Shown here: in pieces, positions 24,901-35,001 of the stretch
Position numbering within the stretch: the stretch's first letter is position 1
How the letters are laid out: each line of letters opens with the position of its first letter
Origin: Patiria miniata
Taxonomy: Eukaryota; Echinodermata; Asteroidea; Valvatida; Asterinidae
DNA: 64,000 bases
Assembly: GCF_015706575.1 (NCBI RefSeq)
Contig: NW_024037056.1
Coordinates: forward strand, 2,318,109 to 2,382,108
Direction of reading: 5' to 3'
The notes under the pieces: generated by a model
What the model was told of the DNA's origin: nothing
Databases searched by the model: none
The model's input: only the letters and a program-made list of their open reading frames with translations
Made by a program: the position numbers and the translations under genes

Positions 24901-27900
24901 CTCAGAGTTTACGGTGCTTGTGTTCTTGGGCAAGACACTTTACTAAAAGAGTTTAAGCCTGTTTGTTTTCGTGGGCAAGACATTTTACTAAGAGTTCATG
25001 GTGCTTGTGTTTTTGGGCGAGACACTTTACTAAGAGTTTGAGTGTTTTTGTTTTTGTGGGTAAGACATTTTACTAAGAGTTCATGGTGCTTGTGTTCTTG
25101 GGCAAGACACTTTACTGAGAGTTCATCATGCTTGTGCTCTTAGGCAAGACGCTTTACTAAGAGTTCATGATGCCTGTACTCTTGGGTAAAACACTTTACA
25201 AAGAATTCATGGTCCTTGTGCTCTTGGGCAAGACAATTTATTAAAATTTTGAAGTATCACATCATTTAAAACTTAGGTTGAATGAATTTTAAAAATGAAA
25301 TCCCAATCAGGGATAATGATTAAAAGCTCCTTATTTTTTGTTGGCGGTTTTTACAGCTGGATGCTATACGGCAAGCCCGCAGTATGTTAGAATTTGGGGA
25401 GGAAGTTTGCGAGGTGCCCAGGAGTGTTATAGGTAAGTCAATGGACCTAAGACATTATGACATCACGTTTTGTTCACACGGGGGCTTTTATATTGGAGCC
25501 AGTTTAGGACGCCATCCATTTGTGATGTTGCTAATTTATACATTTCTTACCTCATGCAGGCAAGGTCATCGGCAAAAATGGGCGGGTCATCCAGGAGATA
25601 GTGGACAAGTCCGGCGTGGTCCGGGTGAAGATCAAGGGGGACAACGAGCGGGAAACCGCCACGGACAACAACCTGGTACCGTTCATGTTTGTGGGTACGA
25701 AAGAGAACATCGTCAACGCCCGCGTATTCCTGGAGTATCATCTGGCTCACTTGAAGGTTAGTCCGTGGAAGAAGTTTGAACAACTATTGACAATCTACAA
25801 TCCTGGCCAAATCTCGCCTGGCTCCTGGCCCCTGTCGGTGTTGTCTCTCGTTGCGTGGTGTGTGCTCCGTCAGCTGGAGAGAACATTATTGAGCGGGGGA
25901 GTGGGTGACCGTGGGAGGCTTAGGTTATTTCCAAGTGTCCCAACCATTTTGGCCGGGATTGTAGGTCCTTTTCTCACAAGAAAACACTGCAGAAAAATCG
26001 TCTTCCTTTTAAGTTTTAAAGGATTGTTCGTTCTTGGTTGATAAAGCAGTATTGCTCTTCATATTTTTGGCCTCTTGCATTCTTGACAACTTGTATTTTC
26101 AATTGAAAAGGTATTTAAAATCAGTTGTATTTTAACATTCTAGATCCTATTTGCAGATGAACATTATAGTTTGTTGCATATTAAATACTGTGAATGGAAA
26201 AGCTGTCTTCAACATTTTTAATTTGGAAATGACTCGTGAATGAATTTAATGCAAATGATGCAAAATAAATAACCAGGAACATTATGAATGTAATATTTGC
26301 GAACAATAACGATACTATTAACATTTTGTGAATGGTAATGAATAATAATGAATATAAAAAAATTCGGAAGAGTATAATTGTTGTACTCATGAATATTCAG
26401 GATACTTTAGTCTTAAGGATATGGAAGAACTGCGCATCATATGGCTTCAAATGGACATCAGTGGTTCAAGTTTGGATAAATATTGTAATTTGAATTAATA
26501 TGAATATGAATGATTGAACATTATGATTGCAATGCTCATGAATATTCATGATGAATATTCATTATTCAGGACATGGAAGAGTTGCGCATTCAACGCCTTC
26601 AGATTGACCAGCAGCTGCGTAACTTCAGCGGGGGCTATGTCCCCGGCGCTTACTTCCCCCCGCCTAGGGACCGCAACGATAGGGGCTATGGCTCGGACTT
26701 ATCGGAGGACAGTGGGGGTGGGCGGGGCCGCAGGGGGCGTGGCCGGGGTAGAGGAGGAGCCAGAGGGGGCAGTAGGGGTGGGCCAAGAGGGGGCCTGAAC
26801 AGTTCAGGTAAGGACCATCTTTTTCTCACCTCAATTTTTAATTTCAAACCCTGCGCCTTGCTATCATTTTTTTAACCCACGATCACACAGTTGTAGTTTA
26901 CAGGCATGCAATTTTTCCTCGGATCAGCTGATTTCCTCTTTTTTTTACTTCCCATGTGTGCCATTGAAAATAGAAAAACTCTGTACAAAGTCTGGAAAAA
27001 AAATTTGAATTTCCTCTTTTTTTGGTGATTTCCCAGTTGCATGCCTGAGTTTACAGTACACCCTGATTAGGGTCCAAATAAAACGCAATTATTTTCTGTC
27101 TATCAAAATTAGGTCGTAATAGACACGACGGCAAACTTGAGCGTGCTGAGTAGTCTTGCTGACAGGATGATTGATTTTCCATGCCCCGTGGCGAGGCTGG
27201 CTAGACCCACTATAAGGAATGTATTACATAACATGCGGTTCTTGTCAGAGGGCTTGGTGTTTGGCTAGGATTTTCAGGGTCAATCATTCAAGCTCCTTTA
27301 AAGGTGCACTCGCAATGTAATTTGGCTGTGTTTAAATGAGAAACTTGTGGAATATGAAATAATTTTTGGATTGAACGTTTTCGGAATACATAAAAAAATT
27401 ATGGAAAACGGACTTAATTTTAGAGCATGATCTCACAGCGGAGAGTACAATGTGGCTTAATGTTGTATTTCAGAATCACTTACAATTTGCCGGTTCACAC
27501 TTTTTTTCTTCAGGGCGGGGTCGCAGCCCCTCAGATCAGGACATGGCGTCGGGCGAGGACGGGGCGCGGTCCAGCGACTGGGCGGAGCAGGTCCTGCAGG
27601 ATGACAAGGACCGTCGGCGGGAGGGCGGGACCTACACTTCAAGAAGTGGAGCCTCAAGAGGCGGATCCTCAAGGGGGGGATCCTCAAGGGGCGGGGCCTC
27701 GAGGGGTGGGTATCCACCCAGAGGCGGGGCCTCCAACAGAGGGCGGGGCAGGTCAACACAGGGTCGCGGCCGAGGCAGAGGGGGCTACGGTGAGTTGTCA
27801 CGCACATCTTTCAGTCTAACACCAAGCAATGGTATCATGAATTCTCAACAACAACAAATATGAGATCCGACTGGTTACATTTGGGCAAATACAAAATAGT

Positions 27901-29062
27901 TACCCGCACCAAAAAGTGACTTTCTTTTTTGTGTGGAGTAAATTTTAAAATCACTTTTGAATGACAGATGGGCCTCGCAATGGTACACCCCCCTCGGAGA
28001 CGGATGAGGATAGTTACCGTGACAACCGTCGCCGTCGGAACGACGAGGAAGAGACACTCTTGGAAGACACGACGGTTGACGATGACACCAATAACACAGA
28101 GAAGGAAGGTGAGTGAAAAGACAGACCCCCTCCCTACACTCAGGCAGATCTAGGCAGAGCTGACAAAAACGTTAAACATCCAGAATATGTTGGGATGATA
28201 CTTAAGTGCCCATTGGTCATTTCTGCCACGGTTTTTTTTTCTTTTGGGGAGGGGGATTTATGAGTGTGAAATCTATAAAATATTGCCAGTCTCAGAATCT
28301 AATTGCGGAACATTGTATTCTAAATTAGTTTATTTTTTCAATCTTTAAATTTGATGCATTTGACCATTGAATGTAGATTGCGGTCAAAGTGTCGTCCAAT
28401 GCCTTTGTGCACCTCTTTCCAGCATTTTGCCAATGTGTGCCAGATAAATTAGTCTACATGTATATGGGGACTTTTGTTGCCCCCCCCCCCCCACTATAAC
28501 TCCTCAGGGTTTTGAAAGAAAAATAATTCACATCTTTCATTCAGATGATGGGAGAAGAAACAAGCGTCGGCCCCGTAGACGCAAGAACAGAGGCCGGGGA
28601 GGCAGTGAAAACGGCGACGGTTTCCACGAGAGCTACGCCGACGATACCGACAATAGCAAAGCCAGCTCTCCGATGCCCAGAAGGCGTTTTGGGGGCAGCC
28701 AGCGGGGCGCCAGCAACGCACAGGGTAGGGGCACCGGCGGAGCGGGCGACGCGTCCGAACGACGCGAAGGCGCGTCCGAGCGACGCGAAGTCAACGGCGA
28801 TAGTAGCGGTAAACCGGCAAATGCTAGCAACAGCTCGACAACGAGGGCGCCGTCATCAAACGGACCCAAGGAGCAGCGGGACGCGAGGGGGCCGAGAAAT
28901 CGTCGGCCCCCGCCGGGGAACCAGACCCGGCCGACGGCGAAATCCGGCAGCGACGATGCAACTCAAAGTAAAGGCGCGGCCGCCACCAAGTCTGCCCCTC
29001 CTCCCCCTCCTCCTCCTGCTGAAAGTAAGGAGTCCCCCCAGCTGGTCAATGGTAGGGCCTGA
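6928..29062 (+). CDS. FMR1: Fragile X family RNA-binding protein (FMR1/FXR)
   Basis: Polysome-associated cytoplasmic regulator of mRNA translation. Fourteen coding exons: 6928-6978, 19081-19133, 19891-19990, 20746-20817, 21716-21798, 22890-22955, 23808-23901, 24548-24835, 25357-25432, 25560-25756, 26570-26807, 27514-27789, 27968-28108, 28545-29062; all GT-AG, phases close, 750 aa. Domains: two N-terminal Agenet/Tudor modules (about 4-50 and 63-118); KH0 about 126-205; KH1 with GAHG at 237-240; KH2 with GKNG at 299-302, followed by the isoleucine equivalent to human I304; a leucine-rich export signal in [12 protein letters not shown] (365-376); then RG/RGG-rich segments in exons 11 and 12, a basic stretch ([14 protein letters not shown]) and a C-terminal LVNGRA resembling LVNGVP of human FMR1. 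The post-KH2 loop is short, as in FXR1/FXR2. Invertebrates usually have one family member, so this is probably the pro-orthologue of FMR1, FXR1 and FXR2. Intron 1 is 12.1 kb. Confidence 0.97.
9699..9764. repeat. Three 22-bp repeats, each an everted AGGTCA pair
   Basis: Three exact copies of a 22-bp unit with core TGACCTCACTGAGGTCA at the first copy (GACCTCACTGAGGTCA in the others). TGACCT followed by AGGTCA is an everted pair of nuclear-receptor half-sites. It lies in FMR1 intron 1; regulatory function is only a possibility. Confidence 0.8.
9930..10165 (+). repeat. Dispersed repeat with GGAGGATTTTGCAGGATT modules, partial copy
   Basis: Contains TTGGAGGATT, GTTGGAGGATTTTGCAG, GGTTGCATCCTAGCAAAAA and CAGTGGTCACCCCTCCAAGG blocks, all shared with 23340-23762 and 49383-49795 but in rearranged order. 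It includes AGGGTTAATATT ends typical of the TTAA-flanked MITEs in this window. Confidence 0.75.
10743..10919. mobile_element. Short TIR element (CAGGGGTGTGA), hAT-like
   Basis: A 177-bp segment bounded by CAGGGGTGTGA and its exact reverse complement TCACACCCCTG. No convincing target duplication is visible. The terminal sequence is of the CAGGG type common in hAT elements. Confidence 0.55.
12975..13290. repeat. TACATG-type simple repeat region
   Basis: Dense, imperfect runs of TACATG/CATGTA with TACACG and TACGTG variants. All reading frames stay open because the unit has no in-phase stop, so the ORFs here are artefacts. The sequence is self-complementary and could form hairpins. Confidence 0.9.
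13297..13439 (+). mobile_element. MITE, CAGGCATGCAACT family, copy 2
   Basis: A 143-bp element from CAGGCATGCAACTTTTCCT to AGTTGCATGCCTG. Flanks are TGTAGA and CGTAGA (5/6 match), fitting a 6-bp target duplication. Internal words TCAGCTGATTTCCTC and AAAGTCT/AGAGTCTTC match the other copies. Confidence 0.8.
13708..13865 (+). mobile_element. MITE, CAGGCATGCAACT family, degenerate copy 3
   Basis: Begins CAGGTATGCAACT and carries CTGCTGATTTCCTCG, GCCATTACAAATTGAAAA and TGGAGTTTCCTG as in the better copies. The right terminus is decayed, so the end coordinate is approximate. Confidence 0.65.
15082..15423. mobile_element. piggyBac-like MITE (TTAA-flanked)
   Basis: TTAA at 15082-15085 is followed by CCCTAACCACCCC. 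The right end reads GCTAGGGAGTTAGGG followed by TTAA at 15420-15423. TTAA target sites with CCCTAA termini are the piggyBac signature; the 334-bp interior has no ORF of note. Confidence 0.75.
15480..15775 (-). repeat. Dispersed repeat, reverse relative of 46376-46580
   Basis: Shares, on the opposite strand, the words GGCATGGCAGGGGAAG, AGTCACAGACAGTCA-like ends and TTGATAAGCCAGC with the segment at 46376-46580. Ends are indistinct and the family is not identified. Confidence 0.6.
16456..17158. mobile_element. 703-bp element with inverted arrays of a 16-bp repeat, 8-bp target duplication
   Basis: Flanked by GCTGTACT on both sides (16448-16455 and 17159-17166). The left end carries about eleven direct copies of a unit like CAACTCGTACGCGAAC (to about 16640). 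The right end (about 17008-17150) carries about nine copies of the same unit in reverse complement, so the arrays form the terminal inverted repeat. The outermost bases GGAAACAGGTC and GACCTGTATTC pair at 9/11. A roughly 370-bp unique core has no recognisable protein. An 8-bp duplication fits hAT or Mutator-like elements, but the superfamily is not assigned. Confidence 0.85.
17166..17350. repeat. TACATG-type simple repeat
   Basis: Several runs of TACATGTACATG interspersed with unique sequence, directly adjoining the 703-bp element. Same repeat class as 12975-13290. Confidence 0.8.
18096..18535 (+). repeat. tRNA-derived SINE (internally duplicated) with L2-like tail
   Basis: The head resembles a tRNA promoter: A-box-like TGGCCTAGTGGTTAG and B-box-like GGTTTGAATCC. 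It is followed by the GTGTCCTCGGGCAAGCCAC block common in animal SINEs. The B-box-to-tail portion occurs twice (second copy from about 18275). The tail contains GCGATGGACTAGCATCCC, resembling L2-type LINE 3' ends, and ends in a TTATCTCT-rich segment. Confidence 0.75.
19477..19805. repeat. 330-bp element with long inverted arms
   Basis: Arms of about 125 bp (19477-19603 and 19682-19805) are near-perfect reverse complements, from ATCGTTTCCGTTTGCGG to its partner CCGCAAACCGAAACGAT. The loop (19639-19676) reads AACGTTTCGACTAGCC and onward, a motif seen in many animal repeats. It ends 86 bp before FMR1 exon 3. The family is not firmly identified; a Penelope-like origin is possible. Confidence 0.8.
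20242..20388 (+). mobile_element. MITE, CAGGCATGCAACT family, copy 4
   Basis: A 147-bp element from CAGACATGCAACTTTTCCT to AGTTGCATGTCAG, flanked by AGATGT (20236-20241 and 20389-20394), a perfect 6-bp duplication. Lies in FMR1 intron 3. Confidence 0.85.
21066..21348. mobile_element. hAT-like MITE with perfect 8-bp target duplication
   Basis: A 283-bp element starting CAGTGGCGCACCCAA and ending TTGGTGCGTAACTG, flanked by ATATGGAC (21058-21065 and 21349-21356). Same family as 5779-6113. It sits in FMR1 intron 4, and all ORFs in it are repeat artefacts. Confidence 0.9.
23153..23267. repeat. Foldback (hairpin) repeat
   Basis: GGCCCCCATCAATGGCGAAAG and GCTAGCTATT at the left have reverse-complement partners AATAGCTAGC and CTTTCGCCATGAAAGGGGG at the right. 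The stem is about 38 bp with a loop of about 40 bp. Probably a small foldback MITE in FMR1 intron 6; no target duplication is obvious. Confidence 0.75.
23340..23762 (+). repeat. Dispersed repeat with GGAGGATTTTGCAGGATT modules
   Basis: About 420 bp closely matching 49383-49795 along its whole length. Termini AACCCTAAC...AGTTAGGTT are inverted, suggesting a TTAA-type MITE with an internal 22-bp module repeated three or four times. Lies in FMR1 intron 6, ending 45 bp before exon 7. Confidence 0.8.
24905..25240. repeat. Tandem repeat, unit about 50 bp, with CTTGGGCAAGACACTTTACT core
   Basis: About seven head-to-tail copies of a unit containing GGGCAAGACACTTTACTAAG and TTCATGGTGCTTGTG. The core word is shared with tRNA-derived SINEs such as 18096-18535, so the array probably grew from a SINE fragment. 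In FMR1 intron 8. Confidence 0.85.
26901..27047 (+). mobile_element. MITE, CAGGCATGCAACT family, copy 5
   Basis: A 147-bp element from CAGGCATGCAATTTTTCCT to AGTTGCATGCCTG, flanked by AGTTTA (26895-26900 and 27048-27053), a perfect 6-bp duplication. In FMR1 intron 11. Confidence 0.88.
27671..27711 (+). promoter_or_regulatory. Potential G-quadruplex in the RGG-coding exon of FMR1
   Basis: Five runs of three or more G occur in about 40 bases (27673-27679, 27688-27691, 27693-27696, 27703-27706, 27708-27710) within exon 12, which encodes tandem SRGG units. In vertebrates FMRP binds a G-quartet in the RGG-coding part of its own mRNA. The runs are seen; folding and autoregulation are inferred. Confidence 0.5.
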
Positions 29063-29791
29063 ACTTTCACCTTTGTGTGGCGCGATGATGCACTCAAAGG
29101 TTCACTGGCCGATACCACTATCACAAAACCGGGGGAGATATGCCATGTAACTTAAAATGAGAGGGTGTGTTAAATAATTAGTGTGTGTGTTCAAAACTTT
29201 CGATAAAGAAAGACTAAAGAAAAAAATAACCTGCCTTATCGTACTGGCCAAAGTAATTTAAATGTTCTTTGGGGCAAGCATGAACAAAATATGCTGTAAT
29301 CCTTTAAAGTTTCACTTGTTTCAAGTACAAAAATTTAAAGGCTTTAAAAAATTAAATTGAAATCTAGGATTTAAAATAGTTGACAATTAAACTCTTATCC
29401 CTAGCATGCTGAATTCCCTTTTTTTTACCACTTTCAAAAAAAAAAGATATAAATTACAAAAAAAAACACCGCTGTAGCCCTCTCTTTCACCAAAGAAATG
29501 TAAAGTTTTAGTTCAATTATTTAAATGTGAAACATTCACATAGAGTCCTGTAGCTAGCGCCTTTTCTGTTTGCTTAGCTAATAAGACAGTGCAATACCTC
29601 GATAGTATGGTGAAGTGTCTTACGTTAATATTTCCCCCTTTATTTGGCCAGGGGTTGCATTATTTAGGATTACGCATCTTGGAAAATGATTTCAAAAAGC
29701 TGTGATAAATTTAGTGATCTTAATACTTAAAAAATGTCAGACTTTTATTGCTCAAACTGTACACCAGTTTCACGAACGTTAGTGTTGCCTG

Positions 29792-29829
29792 TCGACAGAG
29801 GGCGCTGTTTGTTGTCAACAGAGGGCGCT
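29792..29829 (+). promoter_or_regulatory. Pair of CTCF-like motifs
   Basis: TCGACAGAGGGCGCT (29792-29806) and TCAACAGAGGGCGCT (29815-29829) match the CTCF core CCASYAGRKGGCRSY at 12/15 and 13/15. They are tandem and on the same strand, just downstream of the FMR1 stop. Binding is inferred from motif only. Confidence 0.45.
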
Positions 29830-32800
29830 TTAAAACACCTGATCTCCAAATCCTTAGAGTGCTCTCATGTAAAAAAAAAAATGTGAGAAACGGTGGGTAA
29901 AAAGAAAACAAATAGCCCTCTGTAGTTTTGCAGTTTGAAACACTGAAGGCTTTGCTTGTATTAAGCTTGTAAAAAATGCATTTATAAAGCACTTTGCACT
30001 ACGAGACTTTTTCAGTATGAAGTCAGAAATGAGACAATTGGGGGAAAAACTGTAAAAATTAATAGAAAATTGAAAATAACTTCACAAATTCTTTGTATCA
30101 CTCGGCAACTTTATTTTTCTGTTGATACAGACTTTTTTTTTTAATTGTTAAAAAATTCACGTTTGTCTTTTCGATAAAATAACCAATGTATAAAATAGAC
30201 AACTGTATCTCTCAATGTAATAAAGTACAGAAAGGAATGTTTCTTGTAACTGCTACAAGTGTGGAATGCACTTAAGATAATAAAAAAAATACAAAAGAAC
30301 AACAAAAAAATTGGGAAAAAAAGCATAATGAACCATTGTTATAACAATAACTAGCTATGAAAAAAAGACAACGAAAAACGGAGCCTGTGATGACTGCAAT
30401 ATATTTCTCATCTCAGTTTTCCGTACCATCATTCATAATCAGTACTTTGTTTATTTTTATTGTAATTGACAATACTTTAAGTTGTTCAAAAACTCAGTAC
30501 AGCCCCACAAAAAAAATGGAAAAAAAATACACTTCACTTTCTTCAGTACCAACAAAATTGAAATGCATTTGAAAAAAAAAAAAATGCAAGCTTGATTTTT
30601 CCCTTAATTTTCCGTAGGAAATCTTGATATTTTGAACTCATCGTCGTACAGTTTTTTTCCACTTGTTCTTTGTAAGTGTCTTAAAATGAGTATTTATCCG
30701 AGTATGAAAAAAAAAAAAGACTTGCAATTTAAACAAATACCGTGTGTGTACAGTTGTATATAGTCTGCTACTGGGGTTCCTATCCAGTGCATGTACCTTA
30801 AAAAGATTTAACTATGCAAGCATTTTCATCGTTCCTTTTCCCTGTCGAGTTTGAAAAAAAAATAGAAATCGTAGTTTAAAAGAAATCAAAGTTAGCCTTT
30901 TTCTTGGTCCAGTACTGGATATGGTAGTTTTTTTAGCATTCGAGGGTAGCGTACAGAGCAGATAAGTGAGTAAAAATGCATCGTAAACTTAGACGTGCGT
31001 AGATGAGGCACAGTTCTTATTGGGGGCGGGGCTATCCATGCAAATGAGTTACTGGTCTGGCCCTGCCCCTTTTTTTCGTTTAGTAGTGGCCAGGGGGAAA
31101 AAACTGAAAATATCTCTAATTTTCAAAAAAGTATTGAGATTTAGGATCTTGATCTGCTATTAGCCCAATTTTTTTTGGCGAGATTTTTGCCTTTTTCAGT
31201 ACTGTAGATCCAAGTCTCTAGTACTCATCGTGGGACCCGAAGTTCCTATTTTTACAGATAAGAATTGGTCGTTGGTTTTAGCGAACGGTGTGAAAATATT
31301 TTTGAGTAGTCTGGAAGCCTCCTGGCAGAATGCCAAGGAGTTACGGTTAATAGCTTGCATTCCCCCTCCCCCTACCCCCACCTCTCTCACCCCACCTACC
31401 TGCCCCCACCCCACCCCCCACCCCATACAAGGTCACAAACTGTGCCAAAACAATCAATATCTGGGGAAACTAATTGTGTGAGATACCCCCCCCCCCCCCA
31501 AATTTGACAACAGTTTGTGTTTCTTGGTCAAGGACGACCTGTGATGATATTTGTAAAAGTTGTCTGGGGAGAATAATTTAAAAAGTACTATTCCCATAGT
31601 GTTAACAACTAGTTTACGTGTATACATTTCATCAACATGGTTACCCCATTCACAGACATATAGACGGGAGAGTTTTAAAAGAGGTTCATATATTCATATC
31701 TACAGGTGTGACGTAACTGTAGTAACAATTTCGTCCTCTAGACTGATTTTGTGTGATCTGCTCACACGCTGTGGTTTCATTTTGTGGGAGGAAGAAAAAA
31801 GTCCTAATTTTCGTGGTACTCAAAAATACATCCAGCAGCCATTTATCAAGGTTTTTGTCTTCTTTTTTATTTTTAAATCAGTACTTTCACAGAAAAACAA
31901 GTGTCTTTTAGTACAAGTAAATGGCAAGGATGTTTTGGAATTTCCCATCTGAAATGATTAGGTTTCATGTGCTGGGAATGTATTGGACACATTTTTCTTT
32001 TGTTTAAAAAAAGTACTTGTAATGAGCTGCAGATTTATATACACGTTTGGCTTAGCACACTGTAAAAAAAAAAACACTAACAAAAATTATTAAATGAACT
32101 CTCGACAAAAAAGAAAAATCCAAGGATTTTTGTGTGTGGTATCAGTGCGTTGTAAAGAAGTGATATGTCTTTGTATTCAACTTGTTTTTGTTTCTGTTCG
32201 GTTTTGACGATTTTTTTTTTTAGTTTGTGCAGAAGTTTAATTAATTGTGTTTGTACAGGTTCCAAAGTTAGGGTAGTACTTGGATTATTTATATTAAAAC
32301 AAAGAAGAATATTGCTTCATTGTTTTGAAGGAAACCTCTTAATTAGTTGTAGGCAGCAAATACTTGGATCCAGAACGAAAAAATACATGTACTGTACGTT
32401 ATTTTGAGGTTTTGCGTAAGTGTTGACAAAAGATTTACTTTCGTTTTCTATTTGTAAGCATAATTTCTAAGAAACTTGTAAACCTTAATTTTTTTCCAGT
32501 TCATTTTTGGTTTTGCATCTGTAAAATACCTGAACTTAATACTGTAAATACCGAAACATTGTAGCACAAGTTAAGTACAATTTAGGGGTTATTTTGTTCA
32601 AAAGGTTGCATATTTGGTAGACTTAATTCTTAAGCCGAAGTCAACATTTTGCATGCCAAATGTACAATGTATTCAGCATCTTGTAAATACAAAACAGAAA
32701 AAAAAAAGAACAGTTAAAAAAAAAAGCAATATTTCGTTGTCGGTCACAGAGGTGGTTGTTGCCATTGTTAAAGACAATTTCAGTTTTGTTTATGTTTTTT

Positions 32801-33543
32801 GTTTGATTGATATAATTCAATGTTACAATTTTACTAAATTTTCTGACTTCCTCTTTCCAGCTGTAGTTAATAATGTACCAATTTAAAATGAGGAATTAGT
32901 CCGGCTGCTTGAGAACTTGCTTGTGTCTACAAATTGGACGGATGATTTTTGTTGTGTCAAGGATGATTTTCATATTTTTGATTTTTCTGTAAAACTGTAC
33001 TCTTGGTAAAACCTGTACTATTCGTATGCAGAACTCTGTCCAGTTTCTTCCCATTTCTAAAGCCTGGGTTCATTGCAGCTTTGGCTACGGACACGAGTTT
33101 CACGTTTTGTGACCCCATTTTAGAGATTTCGCGTAATTTAAAGGGAAAAAAGTATAAGCTGAATTGTTGCGGTCGTTTATGCCGACTCCCCTATTGTTTG
33201 CTGCATATCAAGTTTTTACATTTTTTTTCCCAGATCGTAAAATTTGTCTAACAAGTACAAGAAACAAGATTGATTGTATTTGAGTTTTCGGTGCAAGAGA
33301 ACGTAAAACTTGCTTGCCTGATATCTGTGATTTGACAATGATACGGTTGACTGTTGCCGTTTCCTGTATTTCTTGAGTTTTAAAACAGTTGTGCAAAATG
33401 CGTTTCAAGGGAAAGGTGACGATGTCTCGAAGAGAATTTTGATTTTTGTTTGTGATTTTTAGAATAGGAGAGTAGATGAAAATGAAACCTTATTGACTAT
33501 TGATAGGGCGCCATTATTTCCTGTAGGTGTTCTTAAACAAATT

Positions 33544-33549
33544 AATAAA
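33544..33549 (+). terminator. Candidate polyadenylation signal of FMR1
   Basis: AATAAA followed by an A-run, at the point where the T-rich presumed UTR ends. Chosen for position only; A-rich sequence makes chance matches common here. Confidence 0.35.
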
Positions 33550-34109
33550 AAAAAAATGGGCAACAGAGATAAATGCGTTTTAAGGTTTGTTGCATTTATT
33601 CAAGTTCTGGTGTTTTTTGAAACCATAATTCAATGAAATTAATTGAGTAAAATGATACATTTTTTTAAAGCTTAAATTTGTAAGTTGCAAGCAAATAGAT
33701 TACAATGTCAAAACATTACATTCAAAACATCAATATTTATGCTTCAATGTTAATACAATTAAACAAAAAATGTTTTAAATTGAAAAAAGTGTGTAAATTC
33801 AAAATCGTAACTTCTGCTAGCAAAAATTTCAACTGCTATAGCACATGAAATATTAATTTTATATCAATTCAAAATTATGGCAAGATTAAAAAAAAAAAAC
33901 ACCATTTAAAAAAAAAGACAAGTCACCACCGCTTTTAGACATAGCCTCTCTTGAATAAGACAAAACTTTGTGCTGCTTAAAGCATTTTTGCTTTAATCAA
34001 AAAGCCAAAAATTAAGCTAAATATCCTCCAATATGGCAACAAACAAATATCACATTAATATTATGCTGTTGAGTTAAGCACATTTTAAACAAGAAATTGC
34101 TTGCTTACA

Positions 34110-34124
34110 TCACAAGAGGGCGCT
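34110..34124 (+). promoter_or_regulatory. CTCF-like motif
   Basis: TCACAAGAGGGCGCT matches CCASYAGRKGGCRSY at 13/15. It lies between the convergent 3' ends of FMR1 and GRTP1. Confidence 0.4.
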
Positions 34125-35001
34125 GTTTTACATAACCAACCAATACAATAGATGCATTGTTCAATACCTCAGGTACATCCCAAATTAATAATCCACAAAA
34201 TGCAGACGATTGAAATTTCCAAAAATCAACAGAAATGTGACCTTAGATGTCGCCCAATATTTTGGAATGATTGATTATTGATAACTATTGGCAAACTTAA
34301 GCAATTATAATTTTCGGGCTAATAATGTTTTTTTTGTGTTTGGAAATAAATATATATCTGTGTCCAATAGTAGTACAATATATACAGATTTTATTTTACA
34401 AAAGTACAAAACAAATCACAATTTCTCCAGTTCAATAGCAAGAGTCAGTACTGCAACTATAAAACGAGTTTCTTTTTTTTTTTTAACTGTTAAACTTATA
34501 TGCAAATTAGTTGAAATTTTGGCCAAAGTTATCAAAATGGGCAAGCCTTAATACAAGAAAGACTTCACATTTTAAAAACCTGTTTTTGGTGATTTGTTTT
34601 TTTAAAGAAGTTCTATAAAATTGGCATTTCTAAATCAACACGTGTGGTTTATTTAATTGTACTCCCAAAAAGCTCATCTACCTTTCAAGATATTTTCCAA
34701 TGCTCAGAACTTCTTTTAATCTGAATTATTTACTGGTTTGGACTTTTCTTATTCCTTCATCAGCGAAATCTCAAAACTAGAGGTAAATTACCCATCTTTA
34801 GAAAAGTCGGATTTAGTTGGTGAACTGTAGTAATTGTGTTTCACAGAAAACCTTACAAATATAGGTGCATTTAACCAACATATAAAATACTGGCGTTTAA
34901 ACATAGTTTTATGCTGGTTATATGGTTAAATGGTACATACATGTATAATTGCACTATATTTTCTTACATCCGAAGCCAAACAAAAATTGAAAAAATATTT
35001 C

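Larger units (their letters stand above)
29063..33549 (+). other. Probable long 3'UTR of FMR1
   Basis: AT- and T-rich sequence with many TGTA/TTTTT words and no recognisable gene. An AATAAA at 33544-33549 could end the transcript; an earlier site near 30277 (AATAAAAAAAA) is possible. A 4.5 kb UTR is inferred and needs RNA evidence. MITEs, so frequent in the introns, are conspicuously absent here, which fits transcribed, constrained UTR. Confidence 0.5.

Noticed and set aside
28545-29150. A 201-codon plus-strand ORF in another frame of the last FMR1 exon
   Set aside because: Shadow frame in GC-rich coding sequence; the in-phase frame continues the spliced FMR1 protein to LVNGRA-stop.
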